Source of the DNA: Burkholderiales bacterium
GTDB taxonomy: Bacteria > Pseudomonadota > Gammaproteobacteria > Burkholderiales > Ga0077523
DNA: 17,338 bases
Direction of reading: 5' to 3'
Assembly: GCA_025459035.1 (NCBI GenBank)
Contig: JALORJ010000010.1
Span: 1 to 17,338, forward strand
The notes under the pieces: model-generated
Seen by the model: the letters and a program-made list of their open reading frames with translations, nothing else
Told to the model about the DNA's origin: nothing
The model's database searches: none
In this document: positions 7,093 to 14,630 of the stretch, piece by piece
How the letters are laid out: the number at the start of each line of letters is the position of its first letter
Position numbering within the stretch: the first letter of the stretch is position 1
Made by a program: the position numbers and the translations under genes

Positions 7093-8175
7093 ATGCCGAG
7101 TTTCCTGCGCCGTGGCGGCCGCGCCGACCCGGCGAAGCCCGACGCCGAGGCGGCGTCCGTGCCGCCGACCGCGCCCGCCGTCGCCGACGCCGCGGCCGAA
7201 CCGCCGGCGGCGGCCCCGAAGCGCTCGTGGGCGCAGCGGCTGCGCGACGGCCTGGCGGCGACGCGGGCCCGCTTCACCGCGCCGCTCGAGTCGCTGTTCG
7301 CGTCCGGTGCGCGGATCGACGAAGCGTTCTACGAAGAGCTCGAGACCGTGCTGCTGACGGCCGACACCGGCGTCGCGGCGACCACGCACCTGATCGCACA
7401 GACGCGCGCGCGGGCGAAGAAGGCCGGCGCGACGACGACCGACCAGGTCCGCGCGCTGCTGAAGGACGCACTGATCGAGTTGCTGCAACCGCTCGAGGCA
7501 CCGCTGGTCGTCGACGACCGGCGCCCGTTCGTGATCCTGCTCACGGGAGTCAACGGCGCTGGCAAGACCACCTCGATCGGCAAGCTCGCGCGGCTCTTCG
7601 GCGCGCAGGGGCGCAAGGTGCTGCTCGCGGCCGGCGACACCTTCCGCGCCGCGGCCCGCGAGCAGCTCGCCGAGTGGGGGGCCCGCAACGGCGTGACCGT
7701 GATCGCGCAGGACGGCGGCGACCCCGGCGCCGTGATCTACGACGCCGTGCAGTCGGCCGTCGCGCGCGGCGTCGACGTGGTGCTGGCCGACACCGCCGGG
7801 CGGCTGCCGACGCAGAACCACCTGATGGACGAGCTGCGCAAGATCAAGCGCGTGACCGGGAAGGCGCTCGACGGTGCGCCGCACGAGGCGCTGCTGGTGC
7901 TCGACGCCAACATCGGCCAGAACGCTGTGGCACAGGTGAAGGCGTTCGACGACGCGATCGGCCTGACCGGGCTGGTGATGACCAAGCTCGACGGCACCGC
8001 CAAGGGCGGCGTGATCGCGGCGATCGCGCGCGAGCGGCCAGTGCCGATCCGCTGGATCGGGGTCGGCGAAGGCATGGACGACCTGCGCCCGTTCGCGGCG
8101 CGCGCGTTCGTCGACGCCCTGTTCGGCGACGCTCCGGCGGACGCCGCGGCGGCGAGCGCCGAAGACGACGCTTGA
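7093..8175 (+). CDS. ftsY: Signal recognition particle receptor FtsY
   Basis: SRP GTPase that docks ribosome-SRP complexes at the inner membrane for co-translational insertion. The ATG at 7093 gives MPSFLRRGG, the amphipathic start typical of FtsY (compare MFSFFRKK). It is followed by an Ala/Pro-rich acidic linker (about 11-42) that is shorter than in E. coli, and then the N domain helices. G-domain motifs in order are P-loop GVNGAGKTT (152-160), DTFRAAAREQL (182-192), DTAGR (233-237), TKLDGTAKGG (297-306) and the closing GVGEGMDDL (323-331). Length is 360 residues. The frame is open further upstream, but that extension is Pro/Ala-rich and lacks family resemblance. The stop overlaps the ftsE start as TTGA. 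FtsY-FtsE-FtsX is a classic conserved operon. Confidence 0.97.
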   Translation: MPSFLRRGGRADPAKPDAEAASVPPTAPAVADAAAEPPAAAPKRSWAQRLRDGLAATRARFTAPLESLFASGARIDEAFYEELETVLLTADTGVAATTHLIAQTRARAKKAGATTTDQVRALLKDALIELLQPLEAPLVVDDRRPFVILLTGVNGAGKTTSIGKLARLFGAQGRKVLLAAGDTFRAAAREQLAEWGARNGVTVIAQDGGDPGAVIYDAVQSAVARGVDVVLADTAGRLPTQNHLMDELRKIKRVTGKALDGAPHEALLVLDANIGQNAVAQVKAFDDAIGLTGLVMTKLDGTAKGGVIAAIARERPVPIRWIGVGEGMDDLRPFAARAFVDALFGDAPADAAAASAEDDA

Positions 8176-8825
8176 TCGCGCTGCACGACGTCACCAAGCG
8201 CTGGCCCGACGGGCGCGAGGCGCTGCGCGGCGTGAGCCTGCAGGTCGAACGCGGCCAGTGCCTGCTGGTGACCGGCCGTTCCGGCGCCGGCAAGACGACG
8301 CTGCTCGAGCTGATCGCGGCGATCCGCCGCCCCACGTCGGGCCGGGTGCTGGTGCACGACGAGGATGTCGGGCGTCTGCCGCGCCGCGGCGTGCCATGGC
8401 TGCGGCGGCACCTCGGCCTCGTGTTCCAGGACCATCGGCTGCTGCACGACCGCAGCGTGTTCGACAACGTCGCACTGCCGCTGCGGCTGGCCGGCGCCGA
8501 GCGCGAGGAAATCGGCCGGCGCGTGCGCGCGGCACTCGACAAGGTCGGGCTGCTCGGGCGCGAGCGCGCGATGCCGGTCACGCTGTCCGGCGGCGAGCAG
8601 CAGCGCGTCTGCATCGCGCGCGCCGTCGTGCATCGGCCGGCCGTGGTGCTGGCCGACGAACCGACCGGCAACCTCGATCCCGGCTACGCCCGTGACATCG
8701 TCACCTTGCTGGCCGCGTTCCGCGACGTCGGCGTGACGCTGGTGATCGCCACCCACGCGCCCGAGGTGTTCGCGCCACTGGCGCCGACGTCGGCGGTGCT
8801 GGACCACGGGATCCGGATCGCGTGA
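8172..8825 (+). CDS. ftsE: Cell division ABC transporter ATP-binding protein FtsE
   Basis: ATPase of the FtsEX complex, which does not transport a solute but couples ATP hydrolysis to activation of periplasmic amidases at the septum. The 217-residue product has Walker A GRSGAGKTT (35-43), Q-loop Q86 (VFQDHRLL), signature LSGGEQQR (138-145), Walker B VVLADEP with catalytic E163, D-loop and switch H195 (VIATHAPE). The start is a TTG at 8172 overlapping the ftsY stop (TTGA). It gives MIALHDVTKRW, matching the usual FtsE N-terminus, and no ATG fits as well. Coupling to ftsY should tie the levels together. Confidence 0.96.
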   Translation: MIALHDVTKRWPDGREALRGVSLQVERGQCLLVTGRSGAGKTTLLELIAAIRRPTSGRVLVHDEDVGRLPRRGVPWLRRHLGLVFQDHRLLHDRSVFDNVALPLRLAGAEREEIGRRVRAALDKVGLLGRERAMPVTLSGGEQQRVCIARAVVHRPAVVLADEPTGNLDPGYARDIVTLLAAFRDVGVTLVIATHAPEVFAPLAPTSAVLDHGIRIA

Positions 8826-8901
8826 CGGGTCGACCGCGCCCCCGGGACCCTGCGGATCGCCCCCGGCCGGCATGCCGCGGCCCGGCCGTGCAGGCGCGTT
8901 G

Positions 8902-9807
8902 ATGCGCCAGTGGCTGCGGCTGCATCGACGCGCGTTCGCCGACGCCGCGGGGCGGCTTGCGCGCGGCGGGTTCGGCAGCGTCTTCGACGTGCTGGTGATG
9001 GTGCTGGCGCTGGTGCTCCCGCTTGCGCTGTACCTCACGCTCGTCAACGCGATGCCCGCCGCCGGCAGCCTCGCAGCCGACCCCGAACTGACCGTCTGGA
9101 TGCGCCCCGACGCGAGCCCCGCGGAAGTCGACGCCGTCGGCCGCGCGCTGCGAACGCAGGCCGGCGCCGACCGGGTCCGCTTCATCCCGAAGGCCGACGC
9201 GCTCGCGCGCCTCGAACGCACCGCCGGTCTCGGCGACGTCGTCGCCAGCCTGGGCCGCAACCCGCTGCCGGATGCCTGGGTGGTCACCGGCGCACGCGAG
9301 CCCGCCGACACCCTCGACGGCTTGCGCCCGGTCGTCGCCGCGCTGCCCGCGGTCGACCAGGTCATCGTCGACACCGACAGCACGCGCCGACTGCGCGCCA
9401 TCCTGCGCGCGCTGCGGGTGGCGACCGCAGCGCTGGGTGTCCTGCTGGGCGTCGCGGTGGTGGCGATCACGTTCAACACCATCGGACTGCAGTGCCTTGC
9501 GCGGCGCGAGGAGATCGCCGTGAGCCGCCTGCTCGGCGCCACCGACGCGTACATCCGGCGCCCGTTCGTGTGGTTCGGCGCGCTGCAAGGGGTGCTCGGC
9601 GGGCTCGGCGCGTGGGCGGCCGCGGCGCTCGGGGTCGCGCTCGTCGATCGCGAGCTGGCGACGGTGCCCGAGTGGCTGGCCGGCTCGAGCGGGCTGCGCG
9701 CCCTGCTGCCGTCGGAAGGCCTCGCGCTGGTGGCCATGGCCACTGCGCTGGGGGCCACCGGGGCCTGGGGGTCGGTGTGGCGGCAGCTGCGGGATGAGGC
9801 CACGTAG
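8902..9807 (+). CDS. ftsX: Cell division ABC permease-like protein FtsX
   Basis: Membrane partner of FtsE that relays ATP-driven movement to periplasmic cell-wall hydrolase regulators. The 301-residue layout is the FtsX pattern: a basic cytoplasmic N-terminus, TM1 about 26-50 (FDVLVMVLALVLPLALYL), a periplasmic domain of about 110 residues containing LTVWMRPDASPAEVDA and RFIPKADALARLE, then three closing TM helices. The conserved FNTIGLQCLARREEIAVSRLLGATDAYIRRPF segment follows TM2, as in FtsX and related permeases. I chose the ATG at 8902 (MRQWLRLHRR, with CAGG about 8 bases upstream) over the in-frame ATG at 8872, whose extra ten residues are Pro/Gly/Arg-rich. The longer form remains possible. 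A 76-base gap separates it from ftsE. Confidence 0.93.
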   Translation: MRQWLRLHRRAFADAAGRLARGGFGSVFDVLVMVLALVLPLALYLTLVNAMPAAGSLAADPELTVWMRPDASPAEVDAVGRALRTQAGADRVRFIPKADALARLERTAGLGDVVASLGRNPLPDAWVVTGAREPADTLDGLRPVVAALPAVDQVIVDTDSTRRLRAILRALRVATAALGVLLGVAVVAITFNTIGLQCLARREEIAVSRLLGATDAYIRRPFVWFGALQGVLGGLGAWAAAALGVALVDRELATVPEWLAGSSGLRALLPSEGLALVAMATALGATGAWGSVWRQLRDEAT

Positions 9808-10127
9808 GCGGGCCGGAACACGCGCCGATCGGGGTGGACCGGGCGCTGCGAGCGCGCTCAGGCGCGATCACAGGACCATCGACGTCCTCAACGCCGCACG
9901 CTGCATCGAAGACGGCATCGCGCGGTGGCATTCCGGCGGCGACCTCGACCCGTTCGAGGCACCTCTCGGGGTCCGGTTCGTGCTCCGATTGGCGTCTGTG
10001 CGGCGATCGGGGTGAGCGTGCGCTCGCGCTCGCGACGCTGACGCCCGCCTGAACACCCGACGCTGCCGGCCCCCGCGCCGGGGCATCGCATCCATTCGCC
10101 GGCGCCCTCTGGGCAACTTTCCCGCGG
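9808..10127. other. Intergenic stretch between ftsX and rpoH, no gene recognised
   Basis: This roughly 320-base stretch has only a short plus-strand frame (9794-10015) overlapping the ftsX end. It encodes an Arg-rich sequence with no recognisable domain or ribosome binding site, so I do not call it. Small GC-rich dyads occur, for example GCCCC and GGGGC around 10069-10084, but none is followed by a T-run. The rpoH control region lies at its right end. Confidence 0.5.
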
Positions 10128-10142
10128 TTTGGCACTCTTTGA
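10113..10142 (+). promoter_or_regulatory. Possible sigma-E-like promoter of rpoH
   Basis: GCAACTT (10113-10119) is a 6/7 match to the extracytoplasmic sigma-E type -35 GGAACTT. After 16 bases comes TCTTTGA (10136-10142), a loose -10 candidate. E. coli rpoH has a known sigma-E promoter, so the idea is reasonable, but the -10 match is poor. No good sigma-70 promoter is visible in the same place. Confidence 0.3.
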
Positions 10143-10156
10143 TCGTGACTGCCAGC
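10128..10156 (+). promoter_or_regulatory. CIRCE-like inverted repeat (putative HrcA operator) upstream of rpoH
   Basis: TTTGGCACTC (10128-10137) and GACTGCCAGC (10147-10156) are separated by exactly nine bases. The CIRCE operator bound by HrcA is TTAGCACTC-N9-GAGTGCTAA. The left arm matches 8 of 9, the right arm 6 of 9, and the arms pair with each other at 7 of 9 positions. The element ends 25 bases before the rpoH start, between any promoter and the ribosome binding site. HrcA is not in the window. The spacing match is seen directly; binding is inferred. Confidence 0.45.
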
Positions 10157-10168
10157 AACCCTTGGCAC

Positions 10169-10173
10169 GGAGG
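10169..10173 (+). promoter_or_regulatory. Ribosome binding site of rpoH
   Basis: GGAGG stands 7 bases before the ATG at 10181. It decides that start over an upstream in-frame TTG at 10139, whose extra residues look non-homologous. Confidence 0.8.
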
Positions 10174-10180
10174 ATTCCGC

Positions 10181-11041
<861 letters not shown>

Positions 11042-11044
<3 letters not shown>

Positions 11045-11101
11045 GGGCACCCGACGAGGGGCCCCGCGCCGCGGGGATCGGCGGCAGGCCGAAGGCTGAC
11101 G
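11042..11101 (+). repeat. GC-rich hairpin repeat, copy 1 (starts at rpoH stop codon)
   Basis: A unit of about 60 bases starting with the TGA stop of rpoH and ending in GCTGACG. The core carries CCCCGC (11062-11067) and GCGGGG (11071-11076) with loop GCC, then ATCGGCGGCAGGCC. It is nearly identical to 11183-11240. It may serve as a transcription terminator or processing structure for rpoH, although no T-run follows. Confidence 0.75.
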
Positions 11102-11151
11102 GGGCGCCGACTGCTCGATCGTTGCGTACCTCCGCCGGACCGGAGGCGCCC
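11102..11151. terminator. Possible stem-loop between repeat copies
   Basis: GGGCGCC (11102-11108) can pair with GGCGCCC (11145-11151). Inside it, CCTCCG (11129-11134) can alternatively pair with CGGAGG (11141-11146) around a 6-base loop. No T-run follows, so terminator activity for rpoH or sco is only inferred from the convergent-gene position. Confidence 0.3.
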
Positions 11152-11154
11152 GCC

Positions 11155-11175
11155 TGAGGCCACCCGACGAGGGGC
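11155..11175 (+). repeat. Partial copy of the rpoH-downstream repeat
   Basis: This holds only the leading part of the unit: TGAGGCCACC then CGACGAGGGGC, against TGAGGGCACC then CGACGAGGGGC in copy 1. It then diverges into GGCGGCG without the hairpin. It stands 28 bases before copy 2. Confidence 0.65.
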
Positions 11176-11182
11176 GGCGGCG

Positions 11183-11240
11183 TGAGCGACCCGGCGAGGG
11201 GCCCCGCGCAGCGGGGATCGGCGGCAGGCCAGGGCTGACG
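11183..11240 (+). repeat. GC-rich hairpin repeat, copy 2
   Basis: A unit of about 58 bases matching copy 1 except for a few substitutions and two single-base gaps. The stem CCCCGC/GCGGGG (11202-11207 and 11211-11216) is kept exactly, and the base that differs (C in copy 1, A here) falls in the loop. The copy ends 20 bases before the sco stop codon on the opposite strand. Confidence 0.75.
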
Positions 11241-11260
11241 CCCGTACACGACGACGAACC

Positions 11261-11866
11261 TCAGGGCGCCTTCAGCAGTTCGCGCAGGTCATGCTCGAGG
11301 ACGGTCGCGTCCTGATTGGGTGCGACGTACAGCCGCAGTCGGCCTTGCGGGTCGAACACGTAGATGCCCGCGGAGTGGTCGACGGTGTAGTCCCCGTCGG
11401 CGCCTTGCGCCTGCTTCTGGACGACGATGCGGAACTCCTTCGCGGCGACCGTCACCTCTTCGGCGGTGCCGGTCAGGCCGAGGAAGCGCGGGTCGAACGC
11501 CGGCACGTACTGCGACAGCACCGCGGCGGTGTCTCGCTCGGGGTCGACCGTGACGAACAGCACCTGCACGCGATCGGCCTCGGGACCGAGGGCTTTCATC
11601 ACGGTCGCGAAGCGCGCGAGCGCGGTCGGGCAGACGTCGGGACAGTGGGTGAAGCCGAAGAACACGACCACCGCCTTGCCGGAGAAGTCGGCGAGCGTGC
11701 GCGGGCGCCCGTCGTGGCCGGTCAGTGCGAGGGTCCGGCCGAAGGTGGCGCCGGTGATGTCGGTCGCCTGGAACGCCGGGGCGGCAGGATCGGGGCTGCA
11801 GCCCGTCGCCAGCGCAGCGAGGCCGAGCGCGATGCAGGCGGCCGAGAAGCGCCGCCGCGCGGTCAT
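11261..11866 (-). CDS. sco: SCO1/SenC family copper chaperone for cytochrome c oxidase
   Basis: Thioredoxin-fold protein that binds copper and helps assemble the CuA centre of the oxidase. The 201-residue product has a basic, hydrophobic N-terminus ending in LATGC (C23), a plausible lipobox, so it is likely a lipoprotein on the periplasmic face. The metal site is the CPDVC motif (C75, C79 within FGFTHCPDVCP) with the distal His164 in VDHSAGIYVF. VLFVTVDPERD (102-112) is another family signature. The ATG at 11866 overlaps the ctaB stop as ATGA, so the two are translationally coupled. This is the last gene of the cox assembly operon and converges with rpoH across a repeat-bearing gap. The gene symbol is the generic family name. 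Confidence 0.95.
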   Translation of the reverse strand: MTARRRFSAACIALGLAALATGCSPDPAAPAFQATDITGATFGRTLALTGHDGRPRTLADFSGKAVVVFFGFTHCPDVCPTALARFATVMKALGPEADRVQVLFVTVDPERDTAAVLSQYVPAFDPRFLGLTGTAEEVTVAAKEFRIVVQKQAQGADGDYTVDHSAGIYVFDPQGRLRLYVAPNQDATVLEHDLRELLKAP

Positions 11867-12771
11867 CGCAACGGCAGGTAGTGGTCGACCAGCAGTGCCG
11901 CGAACAGCGCGGTCAGGTACCAGATCGACCAGCGGAAGGTGCGCTTCGCGAGGTCGTCGCTGTAGCGCACCCACAGCTGCCACGCGTAGCCGAGGAACAC
12001 GCCGCCCAGCACCACGGCCGAGGCGAGGTACAGCACGCCCGACATGCGCGACGCGAATGGCAGCAGCGTGACCGCCACGAGGATGACCGTGTAGAGCAGC
12101 ACGTGCAGGCGCGTGAAGCGCTCGCCGTGCGTGACCGGCAGCATCGGCAGCCCGGCCTTCGCGTACTCGGCGCGGCGGTACAGCGCGAGCGCCCAGAAGT
12201 GCGGCGGCGTCCACGCGAAGATGATGAGGAACAGCAGCAGCGCGTCGGAGGTGACCTCGCCGGTGACCGCCGCCCAGCCCAGCACCGGGGGCATCGCGCC
12301 CGAGGCGCCGCCGATCACGATGTTCTGCGGCGTGGCCGGCTTCAGCACGACGGTGTAGATGACCGCGTAGCCGACAAAGGTCGCGAGCGTGAGCCAGGCC
12401 GTCAGCGGGTTCACCAGCGCGTACAGCACCCACATGCCCAGGCCGCCGGTGGCCAGCGCGACGACGAGCGCCTCGCCGGAGTTCACCTGCCCCAGCGGCA
12501 GCGGTCGGCCGCGGGTGCGAGCCATCAGTGCATCGAGCTTCTGTTCGACCAGACAGTTGATCACCGCGGCCGCCCCGGCCACGAGCGCAATGCCGACGGT
12601 GCCGGCGAGCAGCGGCTGCAGCGGCACCCACCCGGGAACGGCGAGGAACATGCCGATCACCGCCGTGAACACGATCAGCGAGACGACGCGCGGCTTGGTG
12701 AGCGCGAAGTACTGCTGGGCGCGCGGCAGCGCGGCGGGGAGACTCAGGCTGGACATGGGGCGGACGGTCAT
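11863..12771 (-). CDS. cyoE: Protoheme IX farnesyltransferase (heme O synthase)
   Basis: Integral membrane UbiA-family prenyltransferase that farnesylates heme B to heme O, the precursor of heme A for aa3 oxidase (also called ctaB). The 302-residue protein has about eight to nine hydrophobic helices. The conserved substrate site is NCLVEQKLDALMARTRGRP (about 72-90), with Glu where many homologues have the first Asp. The second loop has LYRRAEYAKAGLPMLPVTHG, and TPPHFWALAL is diagnostic for heme O synthases. The ATG at 12771 was kept; an in-frame ATG at 12756 (MSSLSLP) is equally possible, and neither has a clear ribosome binding site. It overlaps sco by four bases and lies 78 bases after the SCO-like gene, leaving no room for a heme A synthase. 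Confidence 0.96.
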   Translation of the reverse strand: MTVRPMSSLSLPAALPRAQQYFALTKPRVVSLIVFTAVIGMFLAVPGWVPLQPLLAGTVGIALVAGAAAVINCLVEQKLDALMARTRGRPLPLGQVNSGEALVVALATGGLGMWVLYALVNPLTAWLTLATFVGYAVIYTVVLKPATPQNIVIGGASGAMPPVLGWAAVTGEVTSDALLLFLIIFAWTPPHFWALALYRRAEYAKAGLPMLPVTHGERFTRLHVLLYTVILVAVTLLPFASRMSGVLYLASAVVLGGVFLGYAWQLWVRYSDDLAKRTFRWSIWYLTALFAALLVDHYLPLR

Positions 12772-12849
12772 GCAAGGACCGGCGGGTCGAGAGCGTCGGC
12801 GAGTCTATCGCGGGCATGCGGCGCTGCGGGGACCGCGTGCATGCCCCGT

Positions 12850-13440
12850 TCAGCCGATGCGCGACACCCGCAGCAGGTGCGCGAGGTCCTTCTTCACGCG
12901 GTTCGGGTCGGCGTCCTTGGGGAACCGCATCATCAGGTTGCCGAGCGGGTCGATCACGTACAGATGGTCGCGGGCACTGCCGCCGTCGGCCGCGGGGACG
13001 AACCGCTTCAGCAAGGCGGCGTCGGCCGGTGCGAGCACCGTGGTGCCGTCGATCGCGTCGAGCAGGCGCCGCGACGGTGCGGTGGCATCGTCGACGAGCC
13101 ACGCGCGCTCCAGCCGGTCCATCTCCTTGCCCTGGGCGAGCCGCAACTGGCGCAGCGCGATCAGCTTGTCCTCGCACTTCGCATCGCACGCACCGCCGTC
13201 GATCGACACGATCACCCAGCGCCCCTTGAGCGTCGCGAGCGGCGACGCGGCCCCGGCGCTGCCGGGCTCGAGCAGCGGCGTCACCGCGATCAGCTCGCCA
13301 TAGTTCTTGAACGACGTCGGCCGCCACACGTAGTAGAGCGCGTAGGACGCGACGACCGGCAGCACGCAGGCCGCGAGCAACCACCAGAGGGCGCGGCGGC
13401 CGGGCCGCGGGGCGTCATGTGGTGGCGTTGCCGGGGGCAT
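12850..13440 (-). CDS. SCO-like membrane-anchored thioredoxin-fold protein of the cox cluster
   Basis: A 196-residue protein with one N-terminal membrane helix (about 18-38, LWWLLAACVLPVVASYALYY) and a periplasmic domain. The domain shows WVIVSIDGGACDAKCEDK with a CxxxC pair (C85, C89). Further on is KEMDRLERAWLVDD, then DHLYVIDPLGNLMMRFP (158-174), which parallels the DHSAGIYVFDPQG segment of the SCO protein in this operon. Proteins of this type sit between SURF1 and the heme synthases in betaproteobacterial cox clusters, so a role in copper or thiol handling during oxidase assembly is inferred. The ATG at 13440 overlaps the end of SURF1 by 26 bases. It is preferred because all later candidates would cut into the membrane helix. 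No clear ribosome binding site is visible. Confidence 0.82.
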   Translation of the reverse strand: MPPATPPHDAPRPGRRALWWLLAACVLPVVASYALYYVWRPTSFKNYGELIAVTPLLEPGSAGAASPLATLKGRWVIVSIDGGACDAKCEDKLIALRQLRLAQGKEMDRLERAWLVDDATAPSRRLLDAIDGTTVLAPADAALLKRFVPAADGGSARDHLYVIDPLGNLMMRFPKDADPNRVKKDLAHLLRVSRIG

Positions 13441-14176
13441 CGGAGGACGCGGGGCGCGGGCGGCGGCGGACGAGGAAGACGACATCGAGGACCACGATGG
13501 TGACGGCCATCGCGCCCCACTGGAACGCGTAGCCATAGTGTTTCGACGAAGCGGCGACCGGCGTCGGCCAGTCGCGCAGCAGGCCGTCGGGGGCGGGCGA
13601 ATGCTGCTCGAGCACGATCGGCTGGAACGCGAGGCCGGTGGCCTGCGCGACGCGGTCGACCGTGACGTTCTGCCACACCGCGCCGTCGACGGACGCCTGC
13701 GGGGACAGCTCGAGAAAGCGCGAGTTCGGGGCGAGCGCCAGCCCGTCGACCACGACCGGGCCGTCCGGCGTCGCCACGTCGGGCAGACGCGAGCGATCGA
13801 GCGGCGCCGCCACCCAGCCGCGCTTGACCAGCACGTGCAGCGCGCTGCCGTCGAGCTGCAGTGGCGTGTAGACCACGTAACCGGGCTGCGGGCCGCGCGC
13901 CTGGTTGTCGAGGTAGATCCGGTGCTGCGGCACGAAGCGTCCGTGCGCTTCGACATGGCGAAAGCGCAGGCTGTCCTCGCTCACCGGGGTGCGCGCGATG
14001 CGCACGGCCGCGGCGTCGGCGCGTGCCGCCACTTCGGCCGCCAGCCGGTCCTTCTCGCGTCCGCGTCCGAGTTGCCAGACGCAGGCGGACACCGTGAGCG
14101 CGAGGCCGGCGGCGCTCGCGACCACCACCAGCCACAGCGGGCGCCGGGGCGCCGAGGAACCGAGGGCCGCGCTCAT
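13415..14176 (-). CDS. SURF1 family cytochrome oxidase biogenesis protein
   Basis: Inner-membrane assembly factor for aa3-type oxidase, linked in other bacteria to heme a insertion. The 253-residue protein has the SURF1 topology of two membrane helices flanking a periplasmic domain: TM1 about 14-33 (WLVVVASAAGLALTVSACV) followed by the signature WQLGRGREKDRL, and TM2 near 220-240 (WGAMAVTIVVLDVVFLV) preceded by SSKHYGYAFQW. Between them, HGRFVPQHRIYLDNQARG and GYVVYTPLQL are family-typical, as is VLVKRGWVAAPLDRSRLP. The ATG at 14176 gives the usual short cytoplasmic lead. It is divergent from the DUF2909 gene (99 bases between starts) and overlaps the SCO-like gene downstream. Confidence 0.95.
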   Translation of the reverse strand: MSAALGSSAPRRPLWLVVVASAAGLALTVSACVWQLGRGREKDRLAAEVAARADAAAVRIARTPVSEDSLRFRHVEAHGRFVPQHRIYLDNQARGPQPGYVVYTPLQLDGSALHVLVKRGWVAAPLDRSRLPDVATPDGPVVVDGLALAPNSRFLELSPQASVDGAVWQNVTVDRVAQATGLAFQPIVLEQHSPAPDGLLRDWPTPVAASSKHYGYAFQWGAMAVTIVVLDVVFLVRRRPRPASSDAPGNATT

Positions 14177-14275
14177 CGCGGTCGCGCCGCGCAGTCTTGC
14201 GTCGGCGGATGACCGAACCGCGCGGCGCGCGCAGACTCGAAGAGCTTCCTTCGTCGTGGTCCGGTGCCTGTGCCC

Positions 14276-14470
14276 ATGAAGTTCTTCGTGATCCTGTTTC
14301 TCGTCCTGATCGTCGCGAGCCTCGGCTCGGCGATGTTCCACCTGATGCGCGACAAGGGTGGCACCGACCGCACCGTGAAGGCGCTCACGCTGCGCGTGGG
14401 CCTGTCGATCGCACTGTTCCTGATGCTGATGGCGGGCCACTACTTCCAGTGGATGCCGTCGCTGCGCTGA
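14276..14470 (+). CDS. DUF2909 family twin-transmembrane protein
   Basis: A 64-residue protein with two membrane helices (about 3-22 and 38-56) joined by a short basic loop, HLMRDKGGTDRTVKALTLRVG. That loop and the closing AGHYFQWMP match the DUF2909 / 'twin transmembrane protein' family found beside SURF1 and coxC in betaproteobacterial oxidase clusters. It is the only plus-strand gene in the cox block, divergent from SURF1 and convergent with coxC. The ATG at 14276 was chosen over upstream in-frame GTGs (14264, 14270) because it gives the family-like MKFFVILFL start. Function is unknown; a link to the oxidase is inferred from neighbourhood only. Confidence 0.87.
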   Translation: MKFFVILFLVLIVASLGSAMFHLMRDKGGTDRTVKALTLRVGLSIALFLMLMAGHYFQWMPSLR

Positions 14471-14497
14471 CGTTCGGGTCCGCGGGCACGACACGCC

Positions 14498-14529
14498 AAA
14501 AAAAACGCCGCACGGTCATCCGTGCGGCG
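14498..14529 (-). terminator. Intrinsic terminator of the coxC transcript
   Basis: CGCCGCACGG (14506-14515) and CCGTGCGGCG (14520-14529) form a perfect 10-bp stem with a TCAT loop. On the minus strand the stem is followed directly by eight T's (A-run at 14498-14505), a textbook intrinsic terminator. It lies 101 bases past the coxC stop, just inside the gap between convergent coxC and DUF2909. It separates the ctaD-coxC transcript from SURF1 and the assembly genes. Confidence 0.92.
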
Positions 14530-14630
14530 CATGGTCTTCAAGCCCTCGATCGCTGTCCCGGGGCTTCTCCTCCGCCTTTATCTTTCTGCCGTCGAGGCGC
14601 CTTCGAAACGATCCGGTCGCCGGTCCGGGC

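Noticed and set aside
7737..9821. A 694-codon minus-strand frame opposite ftsY, ftsE and ftsX.
   Set aside because: Ser/Arg/Ala-rich low-complexity translation, entirely antisense to three conserved genes.
9794..10015. A 73-codon frame overlapping the end of ftsX, considered as a small gene.
   Set aside because: No ribosome binding site, Arg-rich start and no recognisable family; overlap with ftsX by 14 bases is not a typical coupling junction.
10129..10180. Sigma-54 type promoter suggested by TTGGCAC twice upstream of rpoH.
   Set aside because: Neither TTGGCAC is followed by the required GC dinucleotide at the -12 position with the right spacing.
11881..13503. A 540-codon plus-strand frame opposite ctaB and the SCO-like gene.
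   Set aside because: Shadow frame; rich in Arg/His/Gln with no recognisable fold.
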